The translations under genes and the position numbers were made by a program. 44,314 bases of DNA, taken from Phocaeicola_A sp963652075 (lineage in GTDB: Bacteria; Bacteroidota; Bacteroidia; Bacteroidales; Bacteroidaceae). Each line of letters opens with the position of its first letter. The stretch's first letter is position 1. Positions 35,731-42,767 of this stretch are shown here, one piece after another. The notes below the pieces were generated by a model. The model worked only from the letters and a program-made list of their open reading frames with translations, made no database searches and was not told where the DNA came from. The DNA lies in assembly GCA_963652075.1 (NCBI GenBank), contig CAVJRQ010000078.1:1-44314 (forward strand), read 5' to 3'.

Positions 35731-35738
35731 CAAAGTTA
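35731..35738 (-). promoter_or_regulatory. -7 box of the SusC/SusD locus
   Basis: TAACTTTG on the minus strand matches TAnnTTTG; the leader to 35585 would be about 140 nt. A TTG lies about 18 bp upstream. No other gene is evident in the 35586-35850 gap. Confidence 0.5.
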
Positions 35739-35813
35739 GGCATTATCTATTGAACAAGCACACTATTTCCAAGAAAAGTTTCGTGGAAAGTGCATTGAAG
35801 CGGAAATTCGTTT

Positions 35814-35821
35814 TACTTTTG
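35814..35821 (+). promoter_or_regulatory. -7 box of the SUI1-like gene
   Basis: TACTTTTG matches TAnnTTTG, 29 bp before the ATG at 35851. It supports that start over a GTG at 35821. Confidence 0.48.
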
Positions 35822-35850
35822 TGGGTAGTAAAATAAAGAGAAGAAACGAC

Positions 35851-36189
35851 ATGAAACAGAATGACTGGAAAGAGCGACTGAACGTGGTGTACTCCACCAA
35901 CCCCGATTACCGGTACGAGACAGAGGAGACCGCAGAAGCGGATACACTACCCAAGGAGAAGCAGAACCTGCGGGTAAGCATCGAGAAAAAGGGACGTGGC
36001 GGCAAGACGGTAACTATCGTCAAGGGCTTTGTCGGTACGGAGAACGACCTGAGGGAGCTGGAACGTCTGCTCAAGAACAAGTGTGGAGTAGGCGGTTCGT
36101 CCAAAGAGGGAGAGATTCTTATCCAAGGCGACCTGCGCGACAAGGTTACGGAGCTGCTCAGGAAAGAGGGTTACAGCCGCACCAAGTAA
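35851..36189 (+). CDS. SUI1/YciH-type translation initiation factor
   Basis: 112 residues. The C-terminal two thirds are the SUI1/eIF1 fold: VSIEKKGRGGKTVTIVKGF, then LERLLKNKCGVGGSSKEGEI and IQGDLRDKVTELL. The N-terminal 40 residues are acidic and probably flexible. YciH-type proteins are thought to affect initiation fidelity; their role in Bacteroides is unknown. It is monocistronic and convergent with tsf; the 22-bp array copy B begins about 50 bp after its stop. Confidence 0.92.
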   Translation: MKQNDWKERLNVVYSTNPDYRYETEETAEADTLPKEKQNLRVSIEKKGRGGKTVTIVKGFVGTENDLRELERLLKNKCGVGGSSKEGEILIQGDLRDKVTELLRKEGYSRTK

Positions 36190-36241
36190 GAGCCGCTTTT
36201 ACCGGAGCAGCCCGGATAACGCAAGCGGTTGCACCTTCCAA

Positions 36242-36323
36242 CGTAAGTACTTACATGAGCCAACGTAAGTACTTACGTGAGCCATCGTAAGTACTTTCAT
36301 CGGGCAACGTAAGTACTTGCGTT
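36242..36323. repeat. 22-bp palindromic tandem array, copy B (4 units)
   Basis: CGTAAGTA, the reverse complement of the copy A core, occurs at 36242, 36264, 36286 and 36308, exactly 22 bp apart. Units carry the same linkers (GAGCCA, CATCGGGC) as copy A in opposite orientation. The array lies between the convergent SUI1-like and tsf genes, upstream of the terminator at 36397. Confidence 0.88.
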
Positions 36324-36396
36324 TTCGGACTGCCCCGGAATATCCGCCGACCTTATATGTCGCGAGAAGACCGACAAGGCACGGTTGTAGATGACA

Positions 36397-36433
36397 ATGC
36401 GCCGAAAGGGAAACCCTCTCGGCGCATGTTTTA
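36397..36433 (+). terminator. Intrinsic terminator of the SUI1-like gene
   Basis: ATGCGCCGA (36397-36405) pairs with TCGGCGCAT (36419-36427), with an inner AGGG/CCCT stem and GTTTTAT after it. It is oriented for the plus strand; it may also slow transcription from tsf. The rest of the 36190-36466 gap is the array. Confidence 0.72.
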
Positions 36434-36466
36434 TTGGATAGAACGGCTTAGAGCCGCCATTACTGA

Positions 36467-37456
36467 TTACTCAGCACGCAATGTGAAACGGCAGAAAGCG
36501 ACAACAGTCAAGTCCTTGTTGGTAGCTTTCAAGAAATCGGCGACAGTCAGTTTGGCATCCTGGATATACTCCTGCTTCAAGAGGCATACCTCTTTGTAGA
36601 ACTTAGCCATACGACCGTTAGCGATGTTCTGTACCATCTGCTCGGGCAAGTTGGCGGCTTTCTCTTCCGCAACCTTAGCCTTCAACTGACGAATCTCCTC
36701 AGCCTGAGCCTCCGTGATGTTACCCTTCATGATACCTTCGTTGAGGTGCTCTTCGTTCTCAGCGATATAGAGGTTGAAACCGGCTTTCTTCAAAGCTGCC
36801 TCTACCGCCTTCTTCACCTGCTCCTCCTTGGTCTTCTCGATAGCTATCTTGAGCTCGTTGTCCTTCACGCTCTGCGGAACGCTTGCCTCATCCAAGGCTA
36901 CCGGGTTCATGGCAGCTACCTGCATTGCCACTTCGTGAGCCTGCTCGGAAGCCGGCATGTTGGTCTGAACCATTGTGCAGAGGATGTGACGGTTCATGTG
37001 GTCATAAACAGCCACGTTGTCACCCTCGATGAAGTTGTAGCCATCGAGCTCCATCTTCTCACCAGTGATGCCGCTACGGTCTACCACAGCCTGAGCGACA
37101 GTGGTGTCGCCCAACGGGAGGGCCTTCACCTCGTCGAGGCTCTTGCACTTGTTGGCAACGGCAGCGTCGAGGATAGATTGAGCCAACTTAACGAAATCTT
37201 CGTTCTTGGCGACGAAGTCTGTCTCACACTTGAGGGCGATGATGGCAGCGAAGCCATTCGCAGCCTTAGCCAACACGCAACCTTCGGAAGCGTCGCGGTC
37301 AGAACGTTTAGCGGCAACAGCCTGTCCCTTCTCGCGGATAATCTTCATTGCCTGGTCAAAGTCACCATTAGCGGTTGTGAGCGCATTTTTACAGTCCATC
37401 ATACCAGCACCGGTCATCTTGCGGAGCTTGGTAATATCAGCCATACTTACAGCCAT
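36467..37456 (-). CDS. tsf: Translation elongation factor Ts
   Basis: 329 residues. The N-terminal UBA-like domain (ITKLRKMTGAGMMDCKNAL) and the core motif CETDFVAKNEDF are diagnostic. EF-Ts recycles EF-Tu-GDP. A Met at codon 5 is an alternative start. It is the last gene of rplM-rpsI-rpsB-tsf, with a 129-bp gap to rpsB that contains an inverted-repeat element. Confidence 0.97.
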   Translation of the reverse strand: MAVSMADITKLRKMTGAGMMDCKNALTTANGDFDQAMKIIREKGQAVAAKRSDRDASEGCVLAKAANGFAAIIALKCETDFVAKNEDFVKLAQSILDAAVANKCKSLDEVKALPLGDTTVAQAVVDRSGITGEKMELDGYNFIEGDNVAVYDHMNRHILCTMVQTNMPASEQAHEVAMQVAAMNPVALDEASVPQSVKDNELKIAIEKTKEEQVKKAVEAALKKAGFNLYIAENEEHLNEGIMKGNITEAQAEEIRQLKAKVAEEKAANLPEQMVQNIANGRMAKFYKEVCLLKQEYIQDAKLTVADFLKATNKDLTVVAFCRFTLRAE

Positions 37457-37497
37457 AATATTCTATTTTATAAGTTTATTGATTCTGATTAAAAAAA

Positions 37498-37576
37498 GTT
37501 GAGAGTTGAGAGTTGGAAATGTGAACTAAGAAGAGACTTCCTCTTAACCCCGCACTTTCAATACTCAACTCTCAAC
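37498..37576. repeat. 79-bp inverted-repeat element between rpsB and tsf
   Basis: GTTGAGAGTTGAG (37498-37510) is a perfect 13-bp inverted repeat of CTCAACTCTCAAC (37564-37576), and the pairing extends inward imperfectly (GTTGGAAA with TTTCAATA). The centre has a small AAGAG/CTCTT stem. The left arm is itself a 7-bp tandem repeat. It resembles a short non-coding palindromic or miniature inverted-repeat element; no flanking target duplication is clear. Confidence 0.7.
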
Positions 37577-37585
37577 AGTTGTATA

Positions 37586-38422
37586 TTAAGCCTCTTGGTC
37601 TTCTTGCATGAAAGCGGCAGCCTTGGAAGCGTTGATGGCCTCTTCGGAAGACTTGTCGAGTCTTGCCTTGGAAGCGCCTCTTCTCTTGGCCTTGGGAGCA
37701 GCCTCACCGGCAGCCTCTACGTCCACTTTCTCAGCCTTACGCTCCTCGATGCCCTCAGCGATGGCAGCGCAGCAAGCGTCGAGGATAACCTCTACGGACT
37801 TTGTCGCGTCATCGTTGGCAGGAATAACGAAATCGATAGCCGAAGGATCAGAGTTTGTATCTACGATACCGAACACGGGAATACCCAGGCGGTTAGCCTC
37901 GCGAACAGCGATGTTCTCTTTCATTACGTCCACAATGAAGAGTGCGGACGGCAGACGTGTCAGGTCGGCAATAGAACCGAGGTTCTTGTCCAGTTTGGCA
38001 CGCTGACGTGAAATCTGCAGGATTTCTCTCTTGGATAAGTTAGAATAGGTACCATCTTGAGTCAGTTTATCGATGGTAGCCATTTTCTTGACAGCCTTAC
38101 GGATAGTCGGGAAGTTCGTCAACATACCACCCGGCCAACGCTCGATTACGTACGGCATATTTACGGCGGCAGCCTTTTCGGCTACCACTTGTTTAGCTTG
38201 TTTCTTAGTAGCGACAAACAGGATTTTCTTTCCTGATTTAGCGATTTGCTTCAGCGCGTCAGCGGCTTCGTCAATCTTAGCCACTGTTTTATGGAGGTCA
38301 ATGATGTGGATACCATTGCGTTCCATGAATATATAAGGAGCCATAGCCGGATTCCATTTTCTCTTCAAGTGACCGAAGTGGCAGCCTGCCTCCAATAATG
38401 TATCAAATGTTGTTCTTGACAT
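37586..38422 (-). CDS. rpsB: 30S ribosomal protein S2
   Basis: 278 residues. LLEAGCHFGHLKRKWNP at the start and LPSALFIVDVMKE in the middle are S2 signatures. A C-terminal extension of about 50 residues, rich in Ala, Lys and Glu, follows the S2 domain. The gap to rpsI (38423-38537) shows no gene. Confidence 0.97.
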   Translation of the reverse strand: MSRTTFDTLLEAGCHFGHLKRKWNPAMAPYIFMERNGIHIIDLHKTVAKIDEAADALKQIAKSGKKILFVATKKQAKQVVAEKAAAVNMPYVIERWPGGMLTNFPTIRKAVKKMATIDKLTQDGTYSNLSKREILQISRQRAKLDKNLGSIADLTRLPSALFIVDVMKENIAVREANRLGIPVFGIVDTNSDPSAIDFVIPANDDATKSVEVILDACCAAIAEGIEERKAEKVDVEAAGEAAPKAKRRGASKARLDKSSEEAINASKAAAFMQEDQEA

Positions 38423-38537
38423 TGTTTTATTCTTTTAATCGTTTACATTCTTTTTTGTTTTCACCAACCATCGGGTAGTTCACGGAAGAAATCCCGACAG
38501 TTTAGATACTAAACGCTCTATCAGCTGAACACAAAGC

Positions 38538-38924
38538 TTAACGTTTACTGAACTGGAATCTTCTACGTGCTTTCGGACGTCCCGGTTTCTTACGTTCAAC
38601 CGCACGAGAGTCACGCGTCATGAATCCTTCGCTGCGAAGCGCCTTCTTGTCATCGGGGTTAATCTTCACCAATGCGCGGGCGATAGCCAGGCGCAAAGCC
38701 TGAGACTGTCCGGTGAAACCGCCACCGCAGAGGTTCACTTTGATGTCATACTTCTCAGCCACTTCCAGCTTGTTCAACGGCTGTTTCACAACATACTGCA
38801 GAATAGTTGATGGAAAGTACTGTGCAATGTCCCTTTTGTTAATGGTAATCTTTCCCGTACCTTCGCTGACGAACACGCGAGCGATAGCGCTTTTGCGTCT
38901 TCCTAATGCATTTACTACTTCCAT
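38538..38924 (-). CDS. rpsI: 30S ribosomal protein S9
   Basis: 128 residues, ending in the invariant SKR tail that reaches the P site; GRRKSAIARVF near the start and GGGFTGQSQALRLAIARAL in the middle are S9 signatures. It follows rplM by 6 bp, the classical L13-S9 pair. Confidence 0.98.
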   Translation of the reverse strand: MEVVNALGRRKSAIARVFVSEGTGKITINKRDIAQYFPSTILQYVVKQPLNKLEVAEKYDIKVNLCGGGFTGQSQALRLAIARALVKINPDDKKALRSEGFMTRDSRAVERKKPGRPKARRRFQFSKR

Positions 38925-38930
38925 ACTCTA

Positions 38931-39392
38931 TTATTTAAGCAAGTTTATATCAATTGTTTTGGGAGACTGTGCTTCGTGTTTGTGCTCGCCGCCGGCGTAT
39001 ACATACAGATTGCCAAGCAACTTAGCGCCCAAACGGTTCTTGGGAAGCATGCCCTTTACAACTCTCTTCACCAGTTTCTCTTCACCGTTAGGTTTAGCCA
39101 TCAAACGGGCAGGAGTGATTTCTCTCTGACCACCGGGATAACCCGTGAAGGTAAGATAGATTCTGTCATTCCACTTGTTGCCGGTCAACTTCACCTTGTC
39201 GGCGTTAATAATGATGACGTTGTCACCACAATCCACATGAGGCGTAAAGTTGGGTTTATACTTACCCCTCAACAGTTTGGCTACCTTCGCGCCCAGGCGA
39301 CCAAGCACCTGATCGGTAGCGTCAACGACCACCCATTCTTTGGTTGCCGTCACTTTGTTCACAGAAATGGTCTTGTAACTTAAAGTATCCAC
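38931..39392 (-). CDS. rplM: 50S ribosomal protein L13
   Basis: 153 residues with VVDATDQVLGRLGAKVAKLL and the VVKGMLPKNRLG signature. It is the first gene of the ribosomal operon, behind a canonical-type promoter and a structured leader of about 100 nt. Confidence 0.98.
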   Translation of the reverse strand: MDTLSYKTISVNKVTATKEWVVVDATDQVLGRLGAKVAKLLRGKYKPNFTPHVDCGDNVIIINADKVKLTGNKWNDRIYLTFTGYPGGQREITPARLMAKPNGEEKLVKRVVKGMLPKNRLGAKLLGNLYVYAGGEHKHEAQSPKTIDINLLK

Positions 39393-39421
39393 TCTTAAAT
39401 TGTTTTTAAATTGTTACTACT

Positions 39422-39458
39422 AATAGCGCTCCTAACCGCCCTCTGACTCAGGGCTATT
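39422..39458 (-). promoter_or_regulatory. rplM: Candidate ribosomal-protein leader of rplM
   Basis: On the minus strand AATAGC (39453-39458) can pair with GCTATT (39422-39427), while GCCCT (39450-39454) and AGGGC (39438-39442) form a competing or nested stem. This mutually exclusive fold lies in the rplM 5' UTR and fits an autoregulatory leader. Bacteroidia-specific L13 leaders have been proposed in the literature; I have not matched this one to them. Confidence 0.45.
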
Positions 39459-39506
39459 AACACGCTAAAAACTAAACTCTTATCATTTTTGATAATAATC
39501 GGCTTG

Positions 39507-39537
39507 CAAAGGTACAACTTTCCTTTTGATTAACAAG
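39507..39537 (-). promoter_or_regulatory. rplM: Promoter of the rplM operon
   Basis: Minus strand CTTG (39534-39537), a 19-bp spacer and TACCTTTG (39507-39514), one mismatch from TTTG-19-TAnnTTTG. Confidence 0.65.
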
Positions 39538-39573
39538 CAAATGAATCTTTTTATTTTTTCCTCAGACGGAAGA

Positions 39574-39607
39574 ATCCCGTATAACACCGGAGAGCGTTAC
39601 ACGGGAT
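39574..39607 (-). terminator. asnS: Probable terminator after asnS
   Basis: ATCCCGT and ACGGGAT arms plus an inner GTTA-type stem form a long hairpin; the following TTCTT is only weakly T-rich. It lies between asnS and the rplM promoter in the 258-bp gap. Confidence 0.42.
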
Positions 39608-39650
39608 CTATGTAAAAAATAAGAAAACTATGCGTCCTTATGAGCCGTCA

Positions 39651-41054
39651 TTAGAACTCGGCGTTGCGCGGCGTACGCGGGAACGGTATCACGTCACGGA
39701 TGTTGGTCATACCGGTAACGAAGAGCAGCAGGCGCTCGAAGCCCAGGCCGAAGCCGGAGTGAGGGCAAGAGCCGAACTTGCGGGTATCGAGGTACCACCA
39801 CATGTCCTTCATCGGGATATTGAGTTCATTGATGCGGGTCAGCAACTTGTCGTAGTCCGCCTCACGCTCGGAACCTCCGATGATTTCGCCAATCTTCGGG
39901 AAGAGCACGTCCATGGCGCGCACGGTCTTGCCGTCTTCGTTCTGTTTCATGTAGAACGCCTTGATTTCCTTCGGGTAGTCGGTCAGTATCACCGGACGCT
40001 TGAAGTGGTCTTCCACCAAATAGCGTTCGTGCTCGGAAGCCAGGTCAACTCCCCAATAAACCGGGAACTCAAACTTATGACCCTTGGCAACGGCCTCTTC
40101 CAGAATCTTGATTCCTTCCGTGTAGGGCAAGCGGACGAAGCTCTCTTTGAGCACGCTCTGAAGACGCTCTATCAATTCCTTGTCGAACATGTCGTTGAGG
40201 AACTTCACGTCGTCATAGCAGTTGTCCAAAGCCCACTGCACACAGTACTTGATGAAATCCTCCGCCAAATCCATGTTGTCCACAATGTCGTTGAAGGCAA
40301 CCTCCGGCTCAATCATCCAGAACTCCGCCAAGTGGCGCGGCGTGTTGGAGTTCTCGGCGCGGAACGTAGGACCGAAGGTGTAGATAGCACCCAAGGCCGT
40401 AGCCGCAAGCTCGCCCTCCAGCTGTCCGGAGACGGTCAGGCTGGCCTGCTTGCCGAAGAAGTCGTTATCGTAGATAATGGAGCCCTTCTCGTCTTTCTTC
40501 AAGTCGTAGAGGTTCATCGTGGTCACCTGAAACATCTGTCCCGCACCTTCACAGTCGGATGCGGTAATCAACGGCGTATGGAAATAGAAGAATCCGCGTT
40601 CGTGAAAGAACTTATGGATAGCTATCGCCATGTTGTGACGGATGCGGAAGACAGCGCCGAAGGTGTTGGTACGGGGACGCAGGTGGGCAATCTCCCGCAG
40701 GAACTCCATGGAGTGACCTTTCTTCTGCAGCGGATAGGTGTTGTCGCATGCACCGAGTATCTCAATCTCCGTAGCATGGATTTCCGCCTTCTGCCCTGCC
40801 CCTACAGACTCGGTGAGCACACCGTTCACGCTCAGGCAGGCTCCCGTGGTAATCAGTTTCAGCAGCTCTTCGTCGAAGTTGGCCACATCCACCACCACCT
40901 GTACATTATTTATAGTAGAACCGTCGTTCAAGGCAACAAAGTTTACTTGTTTGCTTCCACGGCGTGTACGCACCCAACCTTTTACATTTACCTTCGCTCC
41001 GAAATCCGTACGTTTCAGGAGGTCGACAGCCTTTGTTCTACACATCTTTTCCAT
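39651..41054 (-). CDS. asnS: Asparaginyl-tRNA synthetase
   Basis: 467 residues of class IIb: an OB-fold anticodon-binding domain (VNVKGWVRTRRGSKQVNFVALNDGS), motif 2 region FRAENSNTPRHLAEFWMIEPE, and motif 3 FGLGFERLLLFVTG. It charges tRNA-Asn. The start was placed at 41054 (MEKM) as in relatives; the in-frame extension would overlap rluB. It is co-directional with rluB, 25 bp downstream. Confidence 0.96.
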   Translation of the reverse strand: MEKMCRTKAVDLLKRTDFGAKVNVKGWVRTRRGSKQVNFVALNDGSTINNVQVVVDVANFDEELLKLITTGACLSVNGVLTESVGAGQKAEIHATEIEILGACDNTYPLQKKGHSMEFLREIAHLRPRTNTFGAVFRIRHNMAIAIHKFFHERGFFYFHTPLITASDCEGAGQMFQVTTMNLYDLKKDEKGSIIYDNDFFGKQASLTVSGQLEGELAATALGAIYTFGPTFRAENSNTPRHLAEFWMIEPEVAFNDIVDNMDLAEDFIKYCVQWALDNCYDDVKFLNDMFDKELIERLQSVLKESFVRLPYTEGIKILEEAVAKGHKFEFPVYWGVDLASEHERYLVEDHFKRPVILTDYPKEIKAFYMKQNEDGKTVRAMDVLFPKIGEIIGGSEREADYDKLLTRINELNIPMKDMWWYLDTRKFGSCPHSGFGLGFERLLLFVTGMTNIRDVIPFPRTPRNAEF

Positions 41055-41079
41055 AAACAATTGTATATAGTGTATCGTA

Positions 41080-42708
41080 TTATTCAAAAGCGCCCATGCG
41101 GAGCATGTTCACTTCCTTCTCGGTTAAATATCTCCATTGACCGCGGCGAAGCGCCTTCTTGGTCAGTCCGGCAAAGAAGACGCGGTCCAGTTTCACCACC
41201 CTGTATCCCAATGATTCGAAGATACGGCGAACGATACGGTTCTTGCCTGAGTGGATTTCGATGCCGATGTCGGACTTGTCCTCGGACGCGTAGCTGATTT
41301 CGTCAGCGTGAATCTCCCCGTCGTCCAACGTGATGCCCTTGGCAATCTGCTCCATATCCGCCTCCGTCAGGTTCTTGTCGAGACGCACATGGTAGATTTT
41401 CTTCTTCAGGAATTTGGGGTGGGTCAACTTGGAAGCCAAGTCGCCATCGTTGGTCAGCAACAGCACACCGGTGGTGTTTCTGTCCAAACGGCCTACGGGG
41501 TAGATGCGCTCCTTGCAAGCGTCCTTCACATAGTCCATCACGGTCTTGCGCTCTTGCGGGTCATCGGACGTAGTCACACAATCCTTCGGCTTGTTGAGCA
41601 GGATGTAGACCTTACGCTCGATGCTCACTGGCTGCTCGTGGAACACGACCTCATCGCCGCGCTTCACCTTTGTTCCCAGTTCGGTCACCACCTCGCCGTT
41701 AACCTTCACCACGCCGGCGGTAATGTATTCGTCGGCCTCTCTACGTGAACATACACCGGCATTCGCCAAGTATTTGTTCAAGCGGATCGGTTCGTTGGGG
41801 TCAACAAATTCCTCCTTGTATTCAATCTGTTTCTTCTTGCTATACTTTGCGTTGGGATTATAATCGTTCGTTCTGCGCGGACGGAATCCTCCCGGCTGGT
41901 TCTGGGGACGACGGTTTCCATAGTTCGGGTTGAACCGCGGACGTTGCTCATCGCCACCGTTGTTATAGCTGTTATAGTTATTGTTGGGTCGGCGGAAGCG
42001 CGGACGTTCCTCGCCGTTGTTGTTATAGTTCCGATTGTTGTATCCACCGTTGTTGTAACCGCCACCGTTGCCATAGCCGTTGCCGTTGTTGTAGCTGTTG
42101 CCGCCTTGGTTATAATCGTTGCCGTTGTTATAGCCACGGTTATTATTGTAGCCACCGTTGTTGTAACCGTTATGGTTGTAGCCGCCGTTATTGTATCCGC
42201 CATTGTAACCGTTGTTGTTATAATTGCGTTTCTGGTAGCCTCCGTTGCGGTTATAGCCCCTATTATAATTGTTATTGTTGCCGTAGCTGTTGTAGTTGTC
42301 ACCCTCCTCGCGGTTATACGGCTGGCGGTAGGGACGGCGTTCGCCTCCCTCCTCACGGTTTCCGTTGTTGTAGGAGTTATATGAGTTGTACGAAGGTCTG
42401 CGGTCTGTTCGATCTCCGTACTCACCACGGTTGTTGTACGAAGGACGTTCTTCGCGGTTGTAGTTCACCCGCTCGCTGCCGACCGGATTAGTCCGGTTGA
42501 AACGGGGACGCTGAGGTCTGTCGCCTCTTGACGCTCCTGCCGTCCATGTGTATGCGGAACGGTGAGGACGCTGCTCGTCACCCGTATTGGTGTCGCGACC
42601 CTCTACCCGGGCATAACGGTTCTCATTTGCATTTTCACTCTCTGTGTTCGCTTTCTGATTCTCATCAGCGTTCTCTTGCCAATTCTCATGGTCTGTAATC
42701 ATAATCAT
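41080..42708 (-). CDS. rluB: rRNA pseudouridine synthase with a long Asn/Gly/Tyr-rich N-terminal tail
   Basis: 542 residues. The C-terminal 240 are an RsuA/RluB-type enzyme: an S4 RNA-binding domain from about 305 (IRLNKYLANAGVCSRREADEY) and the catalytic GRLDRNTTG with D409. The first 300 residues are low complexity: an acidic Asn/Glu start, an Arg-rich part, then from about 95 to 285 many NNGGYN, GYNNG and Arg-Pro-Arg-Phe units with roughly sixty Asn. That tail is probably disordered and could bind RNA; tails of this kind are familiar in Bacteroidetes but this one is extreme. The family modifies 23S (RluB) or 16S (RsuA) rRNA. It is translated between purB and asnS. Confidence 0.9.
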   Translation of the reverse strand: MIMITDHENWQENADENQKANTESENANENRYARVEGRDTNTGDEQRPHRSAYTWTAGASRGDRPQRPRFNRTNPVGSERVNYNREERPSYNNRGEYGDRTDRRPSYNSYNSYNNGNREEGGERRPYRQPYNREEGDNYNSYGNNNNYNRGYNRNGGYQKRNYNNNGYNGGYNNGGYNHNGYNNGGYNNNRGYNNGNDYNQGGNSYNNGNGYGNGGGYNNGGYNNRNYNNNGEERPRFRRPNNNYNSYNNGGDEQRPRFNPNYGNRRPQNQPGGFRPRRTNDYNPNAKYSKKKQIEYKEEFVDPNEPIRLNKYLANAGVCSRREADEYITAGVVKVNGEVVTELGTKVKRGDEVVFHEQPVSIERKVYILLNKPKDCVTTSDDPQERKTVMDYVKDACKERIYPVGRLDRNTTGVLLLTNDGDLASKLTHPKFLKKKIYHVRLDKNLTEADMEQIAKGITLDDGEIHADEISYASEDKSDIGIEIHSGKNRIVRRIFESLGYRVVKLDRVFFAGLTKKALRRGQWRYLTEKEVNMLRMGAFE

Positions 42709-42767
42709 TACCTTTAAAAATTAAACAATTACCCTCTCGGGCGTTCGTATTTAGAGTTTTTTTGAAT

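Noticed and set aside
39630..41297. 555-codon plus-strand frame antisense to asnS
   Set aside because: Covers conserved class II synthetase motifs on the other strand and shows no domain of its own.
41944..42384. Plus-strand frame predicting an all-Val/Ile hydrophobic protein
   Set aside because: It is the reverse complement of the Asn/Gly/Tyr repeats of rluB (GTT/ATT codons opposite AAC/AAT), not a membrane protein gene.
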